This document shows, piece after piece, positions 1 through 6,571 of a stretch of 11,379 nucleotides of DNA. Every line of letters starts with the position of its first letter. Position 1 is the stretch's first letter. The position numbers and the translations under genes were made by a program. Source of the DNA: Dehalococcoidia bacterium (GTDB taxonomy: Bacteria > Chloroflexota > Dehalococcoidia > Lucifugimonadales > UBA3495). The notes beneath the pieces are model-generated. The model searched no databases. It was given only the letters and a program-made list of their open reading frames with translations, and had not been told where the DNA came from. Location: NCBI GenBank assembly GCA_022823105.1, contig JAJDXU010000063.1, positions 1-11,379 on the forward strand. The letters run 5' to 3'.

Positions 1-103
1 CCTCCGCCAAACTCACAGTGGTCAAAACTCCATGCGTAAACCCCCGGCCGTGGGGCTGACAGCGACCATCGAAACATCACCTCTGGCAGACACCAAAATC
101 CGG

Positions 104-176
104 CAAACCACAACAAACCCCAACCACCAAAGGAGCCAACCCCCGAACAACAACCCATCATCCACAAAAAACCCAT
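104..176 (+). promoter_or_regulatory. A/C-skewed, G-poor stretch; possible Rho-utilisation (rut-like) segment
   Basis: Counting bases gives 32 C, 34 A, 4 G and 3 T in 73 nt, so the plus-strand RNA would be C-rich, G-poor and almost unstructured. That is the known character of Rho loading sites. It would fit termination of a plus-strand transcript entering from the left, just before the strong hairpin at 177-207. This is inference: no upstream gene is visible, and simple compositional skew is an alternative. Confidence 0.3.
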
Positions 177-207
177 GGCCGGGCCGGGTTTCAAACCCGC
201 CCCGGCC
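163..207 (-). terminator. Strong GC hairpin followed by a T6 tract on the minus strand
   Basis: GGCCGGG (177-183) pairs with CCCGGCC (201-207). After a 1x1 mismatch, CGGGTTT (185-191) pairs with AAACCCG (193-199). Read on the minus strand, the hairpin is followed after a few bases by six T (complement of the A-run at 165-170), the form of an intrinsic terminator. No minus-strand gene upstream of it is visible, so it may end a small RNA or antisense transcript. It may instead be an interspersed palindromic repeat whose core resembles GGGCGGGTTT-AAACCCGCCC elements. On the plus strand no T-tract follows. Confidence 0.5.
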
Positions 208-394
208 ACTCCGGAACAGCGCGCAGCGCATACACGCGGCGCCCAAACCGCCGACGGGACCGCAGCAAGCCCTGCCGGGGCTGGCTCCCGGCAAACATCC
301 CATGAGCCGACGGCGTTCTCAAAACGTGCCGGCATGCGCGCATTGTCCGGGTGTTACAAAGATCGAATACCCCTGACCCGTTCCCGGCCGCTTG

Positions 395-423
395 TTGACA
401 ACCCCGGACGAGGCCTCTAGCCT
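395..423 (+). promoter_or_regulatory. Sigma70-like promoter of the dioxygenase operon
   Basis: A perfect -35 hexamer TTGACA (395-400) is followed by a 17-nt spacer and TAGCCT (418-423). TAGCCT keeps the three most conserved -10 positions (T, A and final T). Transcription would start near 430, leaving a leader of about 35 nt before the alpha-subunit ATG at 466. Position and spacing fit well; the start site is not proven. Confidence 0.55.
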
Positions 424-465
424 AGCGTAAACTTTGAACAGGCGCTGAATGACGCGGGTGAAATT

Positions 466-1791
466 ATGGAGATCAAAGACCTGATCATCGACGATCGGCA
501 GAGAGGAATTTTCAGGGTTCACCGGTCGTCCATGACCTCCGACGAACTGTTCCAGCGCGAGCGGGAGCAGATCTTCAGCCGCTGCTGGATCTACCTGGGC
601 CACGAGTCTGAGGTGGAGAACCCCGGCGATTACCGGCGGCGCACGGTGGCCGGGCGGCCGCTGTTTTTCGCCCGCGGCCGCGACGGCGAAGTTCGGGTAT
701 TCCTGAACTCCTGCCCCCACCGGGGCGCGCTGATCTGCCGCCGCGACGAGGGCAACGCCGACGTGCTGCAGTGTTTCTATCATGCGTGGTCGTTCAACAC
801 CAACGGCGACCTCATCGGCGTACCCGACCAGGAAGCATACGGGCCGAACTTCGACCGGGGCGAACTGGGGCTCCGGGAGCCTCCCCGGGTCGAAAGCTAC
901 CGCGGTTTCTACTTCGTGAGCTTCAACCCCGACGTGGAGGACCTGGTCTCCTACCTGGCCGGCGCCAGGGAGTATCTGGACCTGATCATGGACCAGTCCG
1001 AGGCGGGGATGCGGATGGTTCGCGGCTCCAACAAGTACACCATGAAGGCCAACTGGAAGCTGCTGGTGGAAAACAGCCTGGACGGATACCACCTGGTGCC
1101 CACCCACCAGACCTACCTTGACTACATCAGCAGCCTGGGTTCCGACGACAGCGGGCAGACGGCATCGTCTCGGATCGTGGGCAAGGCGCGCGCCCTGGGC
1201 AACGGCCACTGCGTGATCGAATCGCCCGTACGCAACGGTCGCCCCATCGCCCACTGGCACCCGCTCTTCGGCGAGGAAGCCCGCGAGCCCATCGCGCAGG
1301 CGCGCCAGCGGTTGGTGGACAAATACGGCGAGGAGCGCACCTTCCGGATGGCCGATACCTCCCGCAACCTGATCATCTACCCCAACCTGGTGATCAACGA
1401 CATCATGGCCATCACCGTCCGGTACTTCGAGCCGCTGGCTCCCGACAACATGGAGGTCACCGCTTGGCACCTGGTGCCCCGGGAAGAGTCGGATGCCATG
1501 CTGGAGATGCGCCTGGACAGCTTCCTCACGTTCCTGGGACCCGGCGGATTCGCGACGCCCGACGATGTGGAGGCCCTGGAATCCTGCCAGATCGGTTTCC
1601 GCGCCACCGAAACCGAGTGGTCCGACATCTCCCGAGGGATGCTGCGGCCCGCCAAATCCACCGACGAACTCCAGATGCGCGGATTCTGGCGGCAATGGCA
1701 TGCCAACATGCAGGGTTTCACCCACACCGACGTCCAGGACGCGCCGGCCATAGAGGCAGAGCCGGAACTGGCCCTGGCTTCGGACAACTAG
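466..1791 (+). CDS. Rieske aromatic ring-hydroxylating dioxygenase, alpha (catalytic) subunit
   Basis: This 441-aa cytoplasmic oxygenase subunit, of normal family length, should insert both atoms of O2 into an aromatic ring to give a cis-dihydrodiol. The N-terminal Rieske domain (about residues 40-150) has the [2Fe-2S] ligands C83-x-H85 and C103-x2-H106, with 17 residues between the pairs. The catalytic domain carries N203-x2-D206-x2-H209-x4-H214: D206 is the expected bridging Asp, H209 and H214 bind the mononuclear iron, and D366 or D367 (followed by ESCQ) is the third ligand. The ATG follows a promoter at 395 but only a weak ribosome site (GGGTG). The beta subunit follows after 23 nt and a dehydrogenase after that, as in ring-dihydroxylation operons. 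From memory the sequence looks closest to p-cumate/benzoate-type enzymes; the substrate is unproven. No ferredoxin or reductase gene is nearby. Confidence 0.95.
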   Translation: MEIKDLIIDDRQRGIFRVHRSSMTSDELFQREREQIFSRCWIYLGHESEVENPGDYRRRTVAGRPLFFARGRDGEVRVFLNSCPHRGALICRRDEGNADVLQCFYHAWSFNTNGDLIGVPDQEAYGPNFDRGELGLREPPRVESYRGFYFVSFNPDVEDLVSYLAGAREYLDLIMDQSEAGMRMVRGSNKYTMKANWKLLVENSLDGYHLVPTHQTYLDYISSLGSDDSGQTASSRIVGKARALGNGHCVIESPVRNGRPIAHWHPLFGEEAREPIAQARQRLVDKYGEERTFRMADTSRNLIIYPNLVINDIMAITVRYFEPLAPDNMEVTAWHLVPREESDAMLEMRLDSFLTFLGPGGFATPDDVEALESCQIGFRATETEWSDISRGMLRPAKSTDELQMRGFWRQWHANMQGFTHTDVQDAPAIEAEPELALASDN

Positions 1792-1814
1792 CGCCTCTAC
1801 GCAGCAGGTGGACG

Positions 1815-2309
1815 ATGACGACTGCCAATCAACCAACGTTGCGGGAGCAGGTGGAGGATTTCCTGTTCCGGGAAGCCGCCCTCCTGGACGACTGGCTCCT
1901 GGATGACTGGGTCGACCTTTTCACCGAGGATGGCCGCTACATCGTGCCCACCACCGACCTTCCCGACGGCGACCCCAGGCGCGACCTGGTGTTCATCGAC
2001 GACGACATCACGCGCCTGCGTGCCCGGGCCGTCCGGCTCAACAGCCGTCACGCCCATCGCGAGTACCCGTGGTCGCGCACCCGCCGGTTCATCTCCAACG
2101 TGCGGGTCCAGGAGACCGGCGATGGCGAGCTGAAGGTATCTTCAAACGTGCTGGTGTACCGGTTCCGCGCCGGCGAGGGCGCCCCTTACGTGGGCAGCAT
2201 CGACTATGTCCTGCGGCGTAACGGCAACGATCTCAAGATCGCCCACCGGCGCGCCGTGCTGGACCTGGAAGCCCTTTCCTGGCACGGCGCGGTCAGCATC
2301 ATATTCTGA
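1815..2309 (+). CDS. Aromatic ring-hydroxylating dioxygenase, beta (small) subunit
   Basis: The 164-aa product is the structural subunit of the Rieske oxygenase. It has the SnoaL/NTF2-like cone fold and no metal ligands of its own, and would assemble with the alpha subunit as an alpha3beta3 hexamer. Family marks seen: the N-terminal helix with FLFREAALLDD (residues 16-26), then W-x2-LFTEDGRYIVP (around 32-45), a central SRTRRFISNV strand (87-96), and a C-terminal KIAHRRAVLD strand (141-150). The frame is open much further upstream, overlapping the alpha gene. I chose the ATG at 1815 because AGGTGG (1806-1811) precedes it closely and the product then has the usual length. It lies 23 nt after the alpha stop, so co-translation is likely. 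Confidence 0.93.
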   Translation: MTTANQPTLREQVEDFLFREAALLDDWLLDDWVDLFTEDGRYIVPTTDLPDGDPRRDLVFIDDDITRLRARAVRLNSRHAHREYPWSRTRRFISNVRVQETGDGELKVSSNVLVYRFRAGEGAPYVGSIDYVLRRNGNDLKIAHRRAVLDLEALSWHGAVSIIF

Positions 2310-2346
2310 AAGTGCGCGCGGCCGTTGGATGACGTAGTTTCGGCGC

Positions 2347-2362
2347 GGGAGGCTCTTCTTTG
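2347..2362 (+). promoter_or_regulatory. Ribosome binding site deciding a TTG start
   Basis: GGGAGG (2347-2352) sits 7 nt before TTG (2360-2362), ideal spacing. The next residues (KLEGKTALVTG) are a textbook start of a short-chain dehydrogenase, so the rare TTG is the real start. Confidence 0.75.
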
Positions 2363-3181
2363 AAGCTTGAAGGCAAAACGGCGCTGGTCACCGGCACCAG
2401 CCCCAACATCATGGGCGGCATCGCCGAGGAACTGGCCCACGAGGGCGCCAACCTGGTGTGCGTCGACATCAACCCGGAGTACGCTGAAAAGTGCGCCGCC
2501 GCCATCGCCGCAGAAGGCCGCCACGCGATGGGCGTAGTCTGCGACGTGACGGACGATGATCAGGTGGTTGCGGCAATCGGGCAGGCCACGGAACGGTTCG
2601 GAGGGGTGGACATCCTGGTCAACGGCGCAGCGCTGTTCAACTTCAAGGGCGTGCTGAACATGCCGCTTGACGAGTGGCGACGCCAGACTGACATCATCCT
2701 CACCGGCGCGTTTCTGTTCACCAAGCACGTCGCCCACCTGATGATCGAGCAGGAACGCAAGGGCAACATCATCAACATCATCTCCACCGCCGGACATCAG
2801 GGCGAACCCGGCAACGTGGGCTACGGTACCGCCAAGGGCGGCCTGCTGAACTTCACCCGCTCCGTGGCGATGGAACTGTCCCGCTACGGCATACGGGTCA
2901 ACAGTCTGACGCCCACCGCCACCAGCCCGGTGGAAGGACGTGGACGGGCCGCCAGGTGGGGCGTGGAATGGCCGCGACCACGTTTGGGCGAACGCGCCGC
3001 CGGCCTGCTGCCGGACGCCAGCCGGGGCGCGCCTCTGCTCAAACTCCCCGTCCCCTCGAACTACGGCAAGGCTGCGGTATTCCTGGCGTCGGACGATGCC
3101 GAGATGATCACCGGGTTCGACCTGAGGGTGGACGCCGGGGCCATCTCCAAGTATTGGATCTGGTCCCCCGGCGACGCCTAG
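2360..3181 (+). CDS. Short-chain dehydrogenase/reductase, probable cis-dihydrodiol dehydrogenase
   Basis: The 273-aa product is a classical SDR with a Rossmann fold. The nucleotide motif is unusual: TG at 11-12 leads into SPNIMGGIA, slightly longer than the standard TGxxxGIG. D36 at the end of beta2 suggests NAD(H) over NADP(H). D62, the NGA version of the NNAG motif (88-90), and the catalytic S142, Y155 and K159 are all present. The region around residues 190-232 is the substrate lid and looks distinctive (Arg/Pro-rich). The gene follows the dioxygenase beta subunit by 50 nt. That context fits rearomatisation of the cis-dihydrodiol to a catechol with reduction of NAD+. Family membership is near certain; the substrate is inferred only from the operon. 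Confidence 0.92.
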   Translation: MKLEGKTALVTGTSPNIMGGIAEELAHEGANLVCVDINPEYAEKCAAAIAAEGRHAMGVVCDVTDDDQVVAAIGQATERFGGVDILVNGAALFNFKGVLNMPLDEWRRQTDIILTGAFLFTKHVAHLMIEQERKGNIINIISTAGHQGEPGNVGYGTAKGGLLNFTRSVAMELSRYGIRVNSLTPTATSPVEGRGRAARWGVEWPRPRLGERAAGLLPDASRGAPLLKLPVPSNYGKAAVFLASDDAEMITGFDLRVDAGAISKYWIWSPGDA

Positions 3182-3190
3182 AGTCGCCGG
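3168..3190 (+). terminator. GC hairpin overlapping the dehydrogenase stop codon
   Basis: CCGGCGAC (3168-3175) and GTCGCCGG (3183-3190) form a perfect 8-bp stem with a 7-nt loop that contains the TAG stop (3179-3181). No T-tract follows, so it may stabilise the 3' end of the operon mRNA or act as a weak or Rho-assisted terminator rather than a strong intrinsic one. Confidence 0.4.
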
Positions 3191-3416
3191 CCCGGCGCGT
3201 GGGACTGGTACGTGGGGCGCCGTGACTCACGGTCCGCCGCACCCGTCTCGGGGCTGCTGAGCAGAAACGGGAACCGCGGAATCCAGGTCGTTTGCCCGAG
3301 AATGAAATCCTGGCGACGACGCTGAACTCGACCCCGAGCATGGCGCTCAGGATCATTACACCGTAGTAGGGGTTGGTACGGGGAACGGGCTGAACCTGTT
3401 CCCACCCGTGGCAGCC

Positions 3417-3794
3417 TCAGCCGGCAGCCGGAGCCGACCAGCTTGTGTTGCCTTCCTGCATCGCAAAAGGCGGCGACGTGGACGAGACGTAGATCAGCTT
3501 TTCGTCGCCGATGTTGCGGATGGAATGGTCGGTTTCCGGCGGCACCATGATGAGCGTGCCCGGTCCCACTTCCTCCACCTCGTCGCCAACGCGCATGGCG
3601 CCGCGTCCCTGCACGATCACATAGACCTGCTCCCGGCCGTCGTGCGAGTGGACGGCCTGCTCGCTGCCCGGTTCACCCTCGACCCACGTCACGGCCAGGT
3701 TCTGCGAGCCGAACTGCCCCGATGCCAGTAGCAGGTGGGACACCTGCCCGCCCCGGTGGTTACGCGGACTCTGGTCCACCGTCTGGATGTTCAT
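3417..3794 (-). CDS. Single-domain cupin protein
   Basis: The 125-aa product is a small double-stranded beta-helix protein, probably a metal-binding dioxygenase, isomerase or ligand sensor. Cupin motif 1 is seen as H49-x-H51 with E55 nearby and G63. Motif 2 is PG (78-79), PP (85-86), H90 and N94. H49, H51, E55 and H90 form the usual 3-His/1-carboxylate metal set. The ATG is well supported: GAGGG on the minus strand (3803-3807) lies 8 nt ahead of it. It is the second gene of a minus-strand unit, 79 nt downstream of the LVIVD propeller gene, and converges on the SDR operon. Small cupins like this often sit in aromatic or hydroxy-acid degradation clusters; the reaction cannot be read from the sequence. 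Confidence 0.88.
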   Translation of the reverse strand: MNIQTVDQSPRNHRGGQVSHLLLASGQFGSQNLAVTWVEGEPGSEQAVHSHDGREQVYVIVQGRGAMRVGDEVEEVGPGTLIMVPPETDHSIRNIGDEKLIYVSSTSPPFAMQEGNTSWSAPAAG

Positions 3795-3873
3795 GAATCA
3801 ATCCCTCATTTTTGCTGTTCGACACAACACCACGATGTACCGCGTCGACGTGAATATGGCGACTGCGTTGTCC

Positions 3874-5088
3874 TCAAATGTTCAACTCGAGGATGTACAG
3901 ACCCCCGTGCAGCCGGTCCACCACGTACATGATGCCGTTTTCGTCCACGTGCACGTCGTTGATGCCGTTGGCGTCGGCTCCCTCCGGGATCTGCGGAACG
4001 AAGTAGGCAACCTCCTCGGGCTGGAACGCGTTGGTCGTGTCGAACACCCGGATGCCCCCGTTGAAGAACGTGGCATACACCAGGGTGTCGGTTTGCAGCG
4101 ACAGGGGACCCGGACGGTTTTCGTGGATGTTGTGCGCTCCGTACCTGCCCGGGCGGTTGAAGAAGTCGTCGGTGTCCTGCATGGGCAGCGTGCTGATAAT
4201 CACCGGGTTGGTCTCCAGCCGGTTGTCCATCATCCACACCAGTTTGGGGTAGTCTGCGCCGCCCAGCGCGGTTGCCTCTTGCGTGACCACCAGCAGGTCG
4301 CGGCTGAACAACGGCAGCACTGTGTGGGTGAATCCGGGGAACGGCGGCGCGAAGTTCAGCTGGGCCACCATCTGCGGCCGGGACACGTCGGAGATGTCCA
4401 GCGTGATGACGCCAGAATCCTTCCAGCCGCAGTACGCCCGGTCGGGCCGGTTGGGGTAAACGTTGGTGTTGTGTACGCTGTGCCCCACGTCCAGATAGGG
4501 ATGCCGCGCCGGCGGAGGAGCGTCGTCGCCCTCCTGTGTCCCGGGCAGCCACCAGCGGCCGGCCTCGCGCAGGTTCGATGGGTTGCTCACGTCCATGATG
4601 ACGTAAAATTGGTCGTCCTTGGGGTCGGTGGGATTGGAATCGGGCGTTCCCGTGGCCAGGTGGGCGTAGTCTCCGTCGACCCACCACAGGCAGTGACAGC
4701 CCCGGGAACCCGGCCCCTGGGCGTCGTAAAAGGCGATGCGCCTGGGAGCCTCCGGATCGCTGATGTCATAAACGCCCATGCCGGCGCCCGGTTGGCCGTG
4801 CTCGCGCGACTGGTAGGCCACCAGCATCGTGTCCCCCAATATGGAAAGCGAGTTGGAGCGAAGGTGGTCATAGTCCAGGTCGGTCTGGGCGACGACTTTG
4901 GGATTCGCGAGGTCGGTCACATCAACGCTGGTGAAGTCCTTGAGCGCGCTCTCGTGGGCCATGTAGAAGATGCGCCTTCCGCTGGCGGTCTGGTGCAGGT
5001 CCACCCCCTCGCCGATGTTGTTGTACCCGTTCAGGTCCACGTGGGAAATTAGTCTCATGTTTTTGATTTCAGCAGCGCTGGTTGACAT
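3874..5088 (-). CDS. LVIVD-repeat beta-propeller protein, His-rich
   Basis: The 404-aa product belongs to the LVIVD-repeat group (COG5276-like), predicted to fold as a beta-propeller. Repeats show as VYDISDPEAPRRIAFYD (106-122), VIMDVSNPSNLREAGRW (163-179), TLDISDVSRPQMVAQL (229-244) and VFDTTNAFQPEEVAYF (348-363). Blade-start strands carry histidines: H75, C131-H132-C133, H203 and H206, H255, H319 and H322, and H380. Their regular recurrence suggests a metal or cofactor centre at the propeller mouth, as in selenium-binding/methanethiol oxidase-type propellers; that comparison is inference. No signal peptide is visible, so it is probably cytoplasmic. The frame is open to 5280, but the ATG at 5088 is preceded by GGAGGG (5095-5100) with a 6-nt gap. 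It is the first gene of a unit with the cupin. No reaction is established. Confidence 0.85.
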   Translation of the reverse strand: MSTSAAEIKNMRLISHVDLNGYNNIGEGVDLHQTASGRRIFYMAHESALKDFTSVDVTDLANPKVVAQTDLDYDHLRSNSLSILGDTMLVAYQSREHGQPGAGMGVYDISDPEAPRRIAFYDAQGPGSRGCHCLWWVDGDYAHLATGTPDSNPTDPKDDQFYVIMDVSNPSNLREAGRWWLPGTQEGDDAPPPARHPYLDVGHSVHNTNVYPNRPDRAYCGWKDSGVITLDISDVSRPQMVAQLNFAPPFPGFTHTVLPLFSRDLLVVTQEATALGGADYPKLVWMMDNRLETNPVIISTLPMQDTDDFFNRPGRYGAHNIHENRPGPLSLQTDTLVYATFFNGGIRVFDTTNAFQPEEVAYFVPQIPEGADANGINDVHVDENGIMYVVDRLHGGLYILELNI

Positions 5089-5153
5089 GGTTCTCCCTCC
5101 GGCGTCATTACGCAGCCAAGCGTCAAAAGTTCCTGGTATCCGCTCTGCGGCGC

Positions 5154-5162
5154 AGTGTATCA
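5154..5162 (-). promoter_or_regulatory. Possible extended -10 for the propeller-cupin unit
   Basis: On the minus strand the bases read TGA-TACACT: a TGn extension plus a 4/6 match to TATAAT. It would start transcription about 60 nt before the ATG at 5088. No good -35 hexamer is at the right distance, so the call rests on the extended -10 alone. Confidence 0.27.
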
Positions 5163-5284
5163 CTTCGGCCCATCGCGATTGGGCGCCGGTTCGACAAACC
5201 CGGCCGTGCGCCGGTGCGCGCTGCCAAGCCGGGCGCCGGGCGATCTTTGGGCAATCAATACTATTCGCGGATTGTGGCATGCAG

Positions 5285-5293
5285 TGTTAGGAT
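5285..5293 (+). promoter_or_regulatory. Possible extended -10 for the aminotransferase gene
   Basis: TGT-TAGGAT has a TGn extension and a 4/6 match to TATAAT, about 60 nt before the ATG at 5353. A matching -35 hexamer is not evident. A competing 4/6 match, TACTAT, lies at 5259-5264. Either would lie in the 264-nt divergent region shared with the propeller gene. Confidence 0.25.
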
Positions 5294-5352
5294 GCCCATC
5301 GTCGACGGTTGACGCCGGTGACGGCAACCGAATCGTACCGGAGGATCATCAC

Positions 5353-6558
5353 ATGCCAGCGAACGGTCTGGACTATTCCGCGCTTTTCAACAGGAACCTG
5401 CCTCCACCGTCGGGGCCTTGGGACGGGCACCCCAGGTACAACTTCATCGGCGGACACAGCGATCCGGATATGGTTCCCGCCGAGGGGTTCATCGAGTCCG
5501 CAGCCCGCGTGTTTCGCGGCGACCCGCGGAACATCTCCATGTACAACTTTTCGGGCGGCCCCCAGGGAATCCTGCCGCTGCGCGAGTTCCTGGTGGAAAA
5601 GCTCGCCCAGCACCGCGGGATCGAAACCACCATCGACGACGTGCTGATCACCTCCGGCTCCGGGCAGGGCATCGAATTGATCAACGAGATCCTTCTTGAG
5701 GAAGGCGATACCGCCATCGTGGAAGCTTTCAGCTTCTCCGGCGCCATCGGCAATCTGCGGCGGCGGCAGGTGAACGTCGTCGGCGTCGACCTGGATGAGG
5801 ACGGCATGCGAACGGACCACCTGGCCGAGTTGCTGGAGGGCCTGCGGGACCAGGGTGTGCGGCCCAAATACATCTACACCATCCCCACGCTGCAGAACCC
5901 CACCGGCACCGTGCTGACCATGGAGCGACGGGAGCGGCTGCTTGAATTAAGCGAGGAGTACGGCGTCCCCATCTTCGAGGACGAGTGTTACGCAGACCTG
6001 ATATTCGAGGGCGAATACGAAAACGCCATCCGGTCAATGGACGACGCCAACCGGGTGCTGCACATCGGCTCGTTCTCCAAGACCCTGGGTCCCGGCACGC
6101 GGCTGGGCTACGTTGTTGCGCCCTGGGAGGTTATGAGCCGCCTGCTGTCCCGCAAGAACGATGCCGGCACTGGCGTCATGGACCAGATGATCGTGGGCGA
6201 TTACTTCACCCACCACTACGAAGAGCACATCCTGGATATGCGCGCCGCGCTGAAACGGAAATGCGACGTGCTCAGCAGCGCTTTGCGTGAGTCATTCGGG
6301 CCCAGCATAGAATTCGACGTTCCCCGGGGCGGCATGTACCTGTGGGTAAAGCTCCCGGCGGGTGTCGATTCGCGGGACCTGGTTGCCCCGGCGTTGCGGG
6401 AAGGGATAGCATTCAACCCGGGCCCCGATTGGTCCGCCGACCCCGATGCGGCGGCCGGGTACATACGACTCTGTTTCGCCCTTCCCTCGGATGCAGAAAT
6501 CCGGGAGGGCATAGAAAAACTGGCCGACGTGTTCCGCCGTGAGGGTGCGCTGCCGTAA
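5353..6558 (+). CDS. PLP-dependent class I/II aminotransferase (2-aminoadipate/MocR-type)
   Basis: The 401-aa product is a fold-type I, pyridoxal-phosphate aminotransferase of normal length. Signature residues: the SGSGQGIE phosphate-cup region (101-108), N182 in QNPTG, D210 and Y213 in EDECYADL, the Schiff-base lysine K243 in SFSKTLGPGTR with R250, and the substrate-carboxylate arginine R372 in YIRLCFA. This pattern fits the LysN/aromatic-amino-acid branch annotated as 2-aminoadipate or MocR-like aminotransferase, but without the N-terminal GntR DNA-binding domain. The frame is open to 5155, yet GGAGG at 5340-5344 places the start at 5353 with an 8-nt gap. It is divergent from the propeller gene and convergent with the metallo-beta-lactamase gene. 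Its tie to the neighbouring oxidative genes is unclear. Confidence 0.92.
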   Translation: MPANGLDYSALFNRNLPPPSGPWDGHPRYNFIGGHSDPDMVPAEGFIESAARVFRGDPRNISMYNFSGGPQGILPLREFLVEKLAQHRGIETTIDDVLITSGSGQGIELINEILLEEGDTAIVEAFSFSGAIGNLRRRQVNVVGVDLDEDGMRTDHLAELLEGLRDQGVRPKYIYTIPTLQNPTGTVLTMERRERLLELSEEYGVPIFEDECYADLIFEGEYENAIRSMDDANRVLHIGSFSKTLGPGTRLGYVVAPWEVMSRLLSRKNDAGTGVMDQMIVGDYFTHHYEEHILDMRAALKRKCDVLSSALRESFGPSIEFDVPRGGMYLWVKLPAGVDSRDLVAPALREGIAFNPGPDWSADPDAAAGYIRLCFALPSDAEIREGIEKLADVFRREGALP

Positions 6559-6571
6559 CCGGGTACGGTTA
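6556..6571. terminator. Small palindrome containing both convergent stop codons
   Basis: TAACCG (6556-6561) and CGGTTA (6566-6571) form a 6-bp stem with a GGTA loop. The TAA of the aminotransferase and the TAA of the minus-strand hydrolase are the ends of the stem. It may be a weak bidirectional terminator. There is no T-tract, so efficiency is uncertain. Confidence 0.35.

Larger units (their letters stand above)
1..394. other. Gene-free leader region upstream of the dioxygenase operon
   Basis: I see no convincing gene here. The short open frames on both strands have low-complexity or Pro/Arg-rich translations and no ribosome binding site. The first 59 bases could be the tail of a plus-strand gene from the left: frame 3 runs open to a TGA at 57-59, but 18 codons are too few to judge. 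The region contains an A/C-skewed stretch (104-176) and a strong hairpin (177-207), listed separately. The rest (208-394) is ordinary GC-rich intergenic sequence leading into the promoter at 395. Confidence 0.6.

Noticed and set aside
3..59. Possible C-terminal tail of a gene entering from the left in frame 3
   Set aside because: Only 18 codons before the TGA, too short to support; it needs sequence to the left.
177..207. tRNA-like T-arm (GGGTTTCAAACCC)
   Set aside because: The loop is out of register for the invariant TTC-R-A bases and G53-C61 pair. No acceptor, D or anticodon arms can be found on either strand; it is explained as a hairpin.
319..1836. Long (505-aa) minus-strand open frame opposite the dioxygenase alpha gene
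   Set aside because: It is a mirror frame of a clearly real Rieske gene in GC-rich DNA. Its translation is Val/Gly/His/Gln-rich with no recognisable domain, and it has no ribosome site.
3178..3405. Small minus-strand ORFs (75-82 aa) between the dehydrogenase and cupin genes, one with GTG start and a TGAGG 9 nt ahead
   Set aside because: The translations are Arg-rich and lack any family resemblance. A few peptide-like stretches in two frames hinted at a decayed gene, but nothing is recognisable.
3787..5052. 421-aa plus-strand open frame opposite the propeller gene
   Set aside because: It shadows the LVIVD-repeat gene, which has clear repeats and a strong ribosome site. The plus-strand translation is a low-complexity Val/His/Gly mixture.
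5155..5352. N-terminal extension of the aminotransferase to an upstream ATG
   Set aside because: The extra 66 residues lack family resemblance and would span the divergent promoter region. The ATG at 5353 has GGAGG at ideal spacing.
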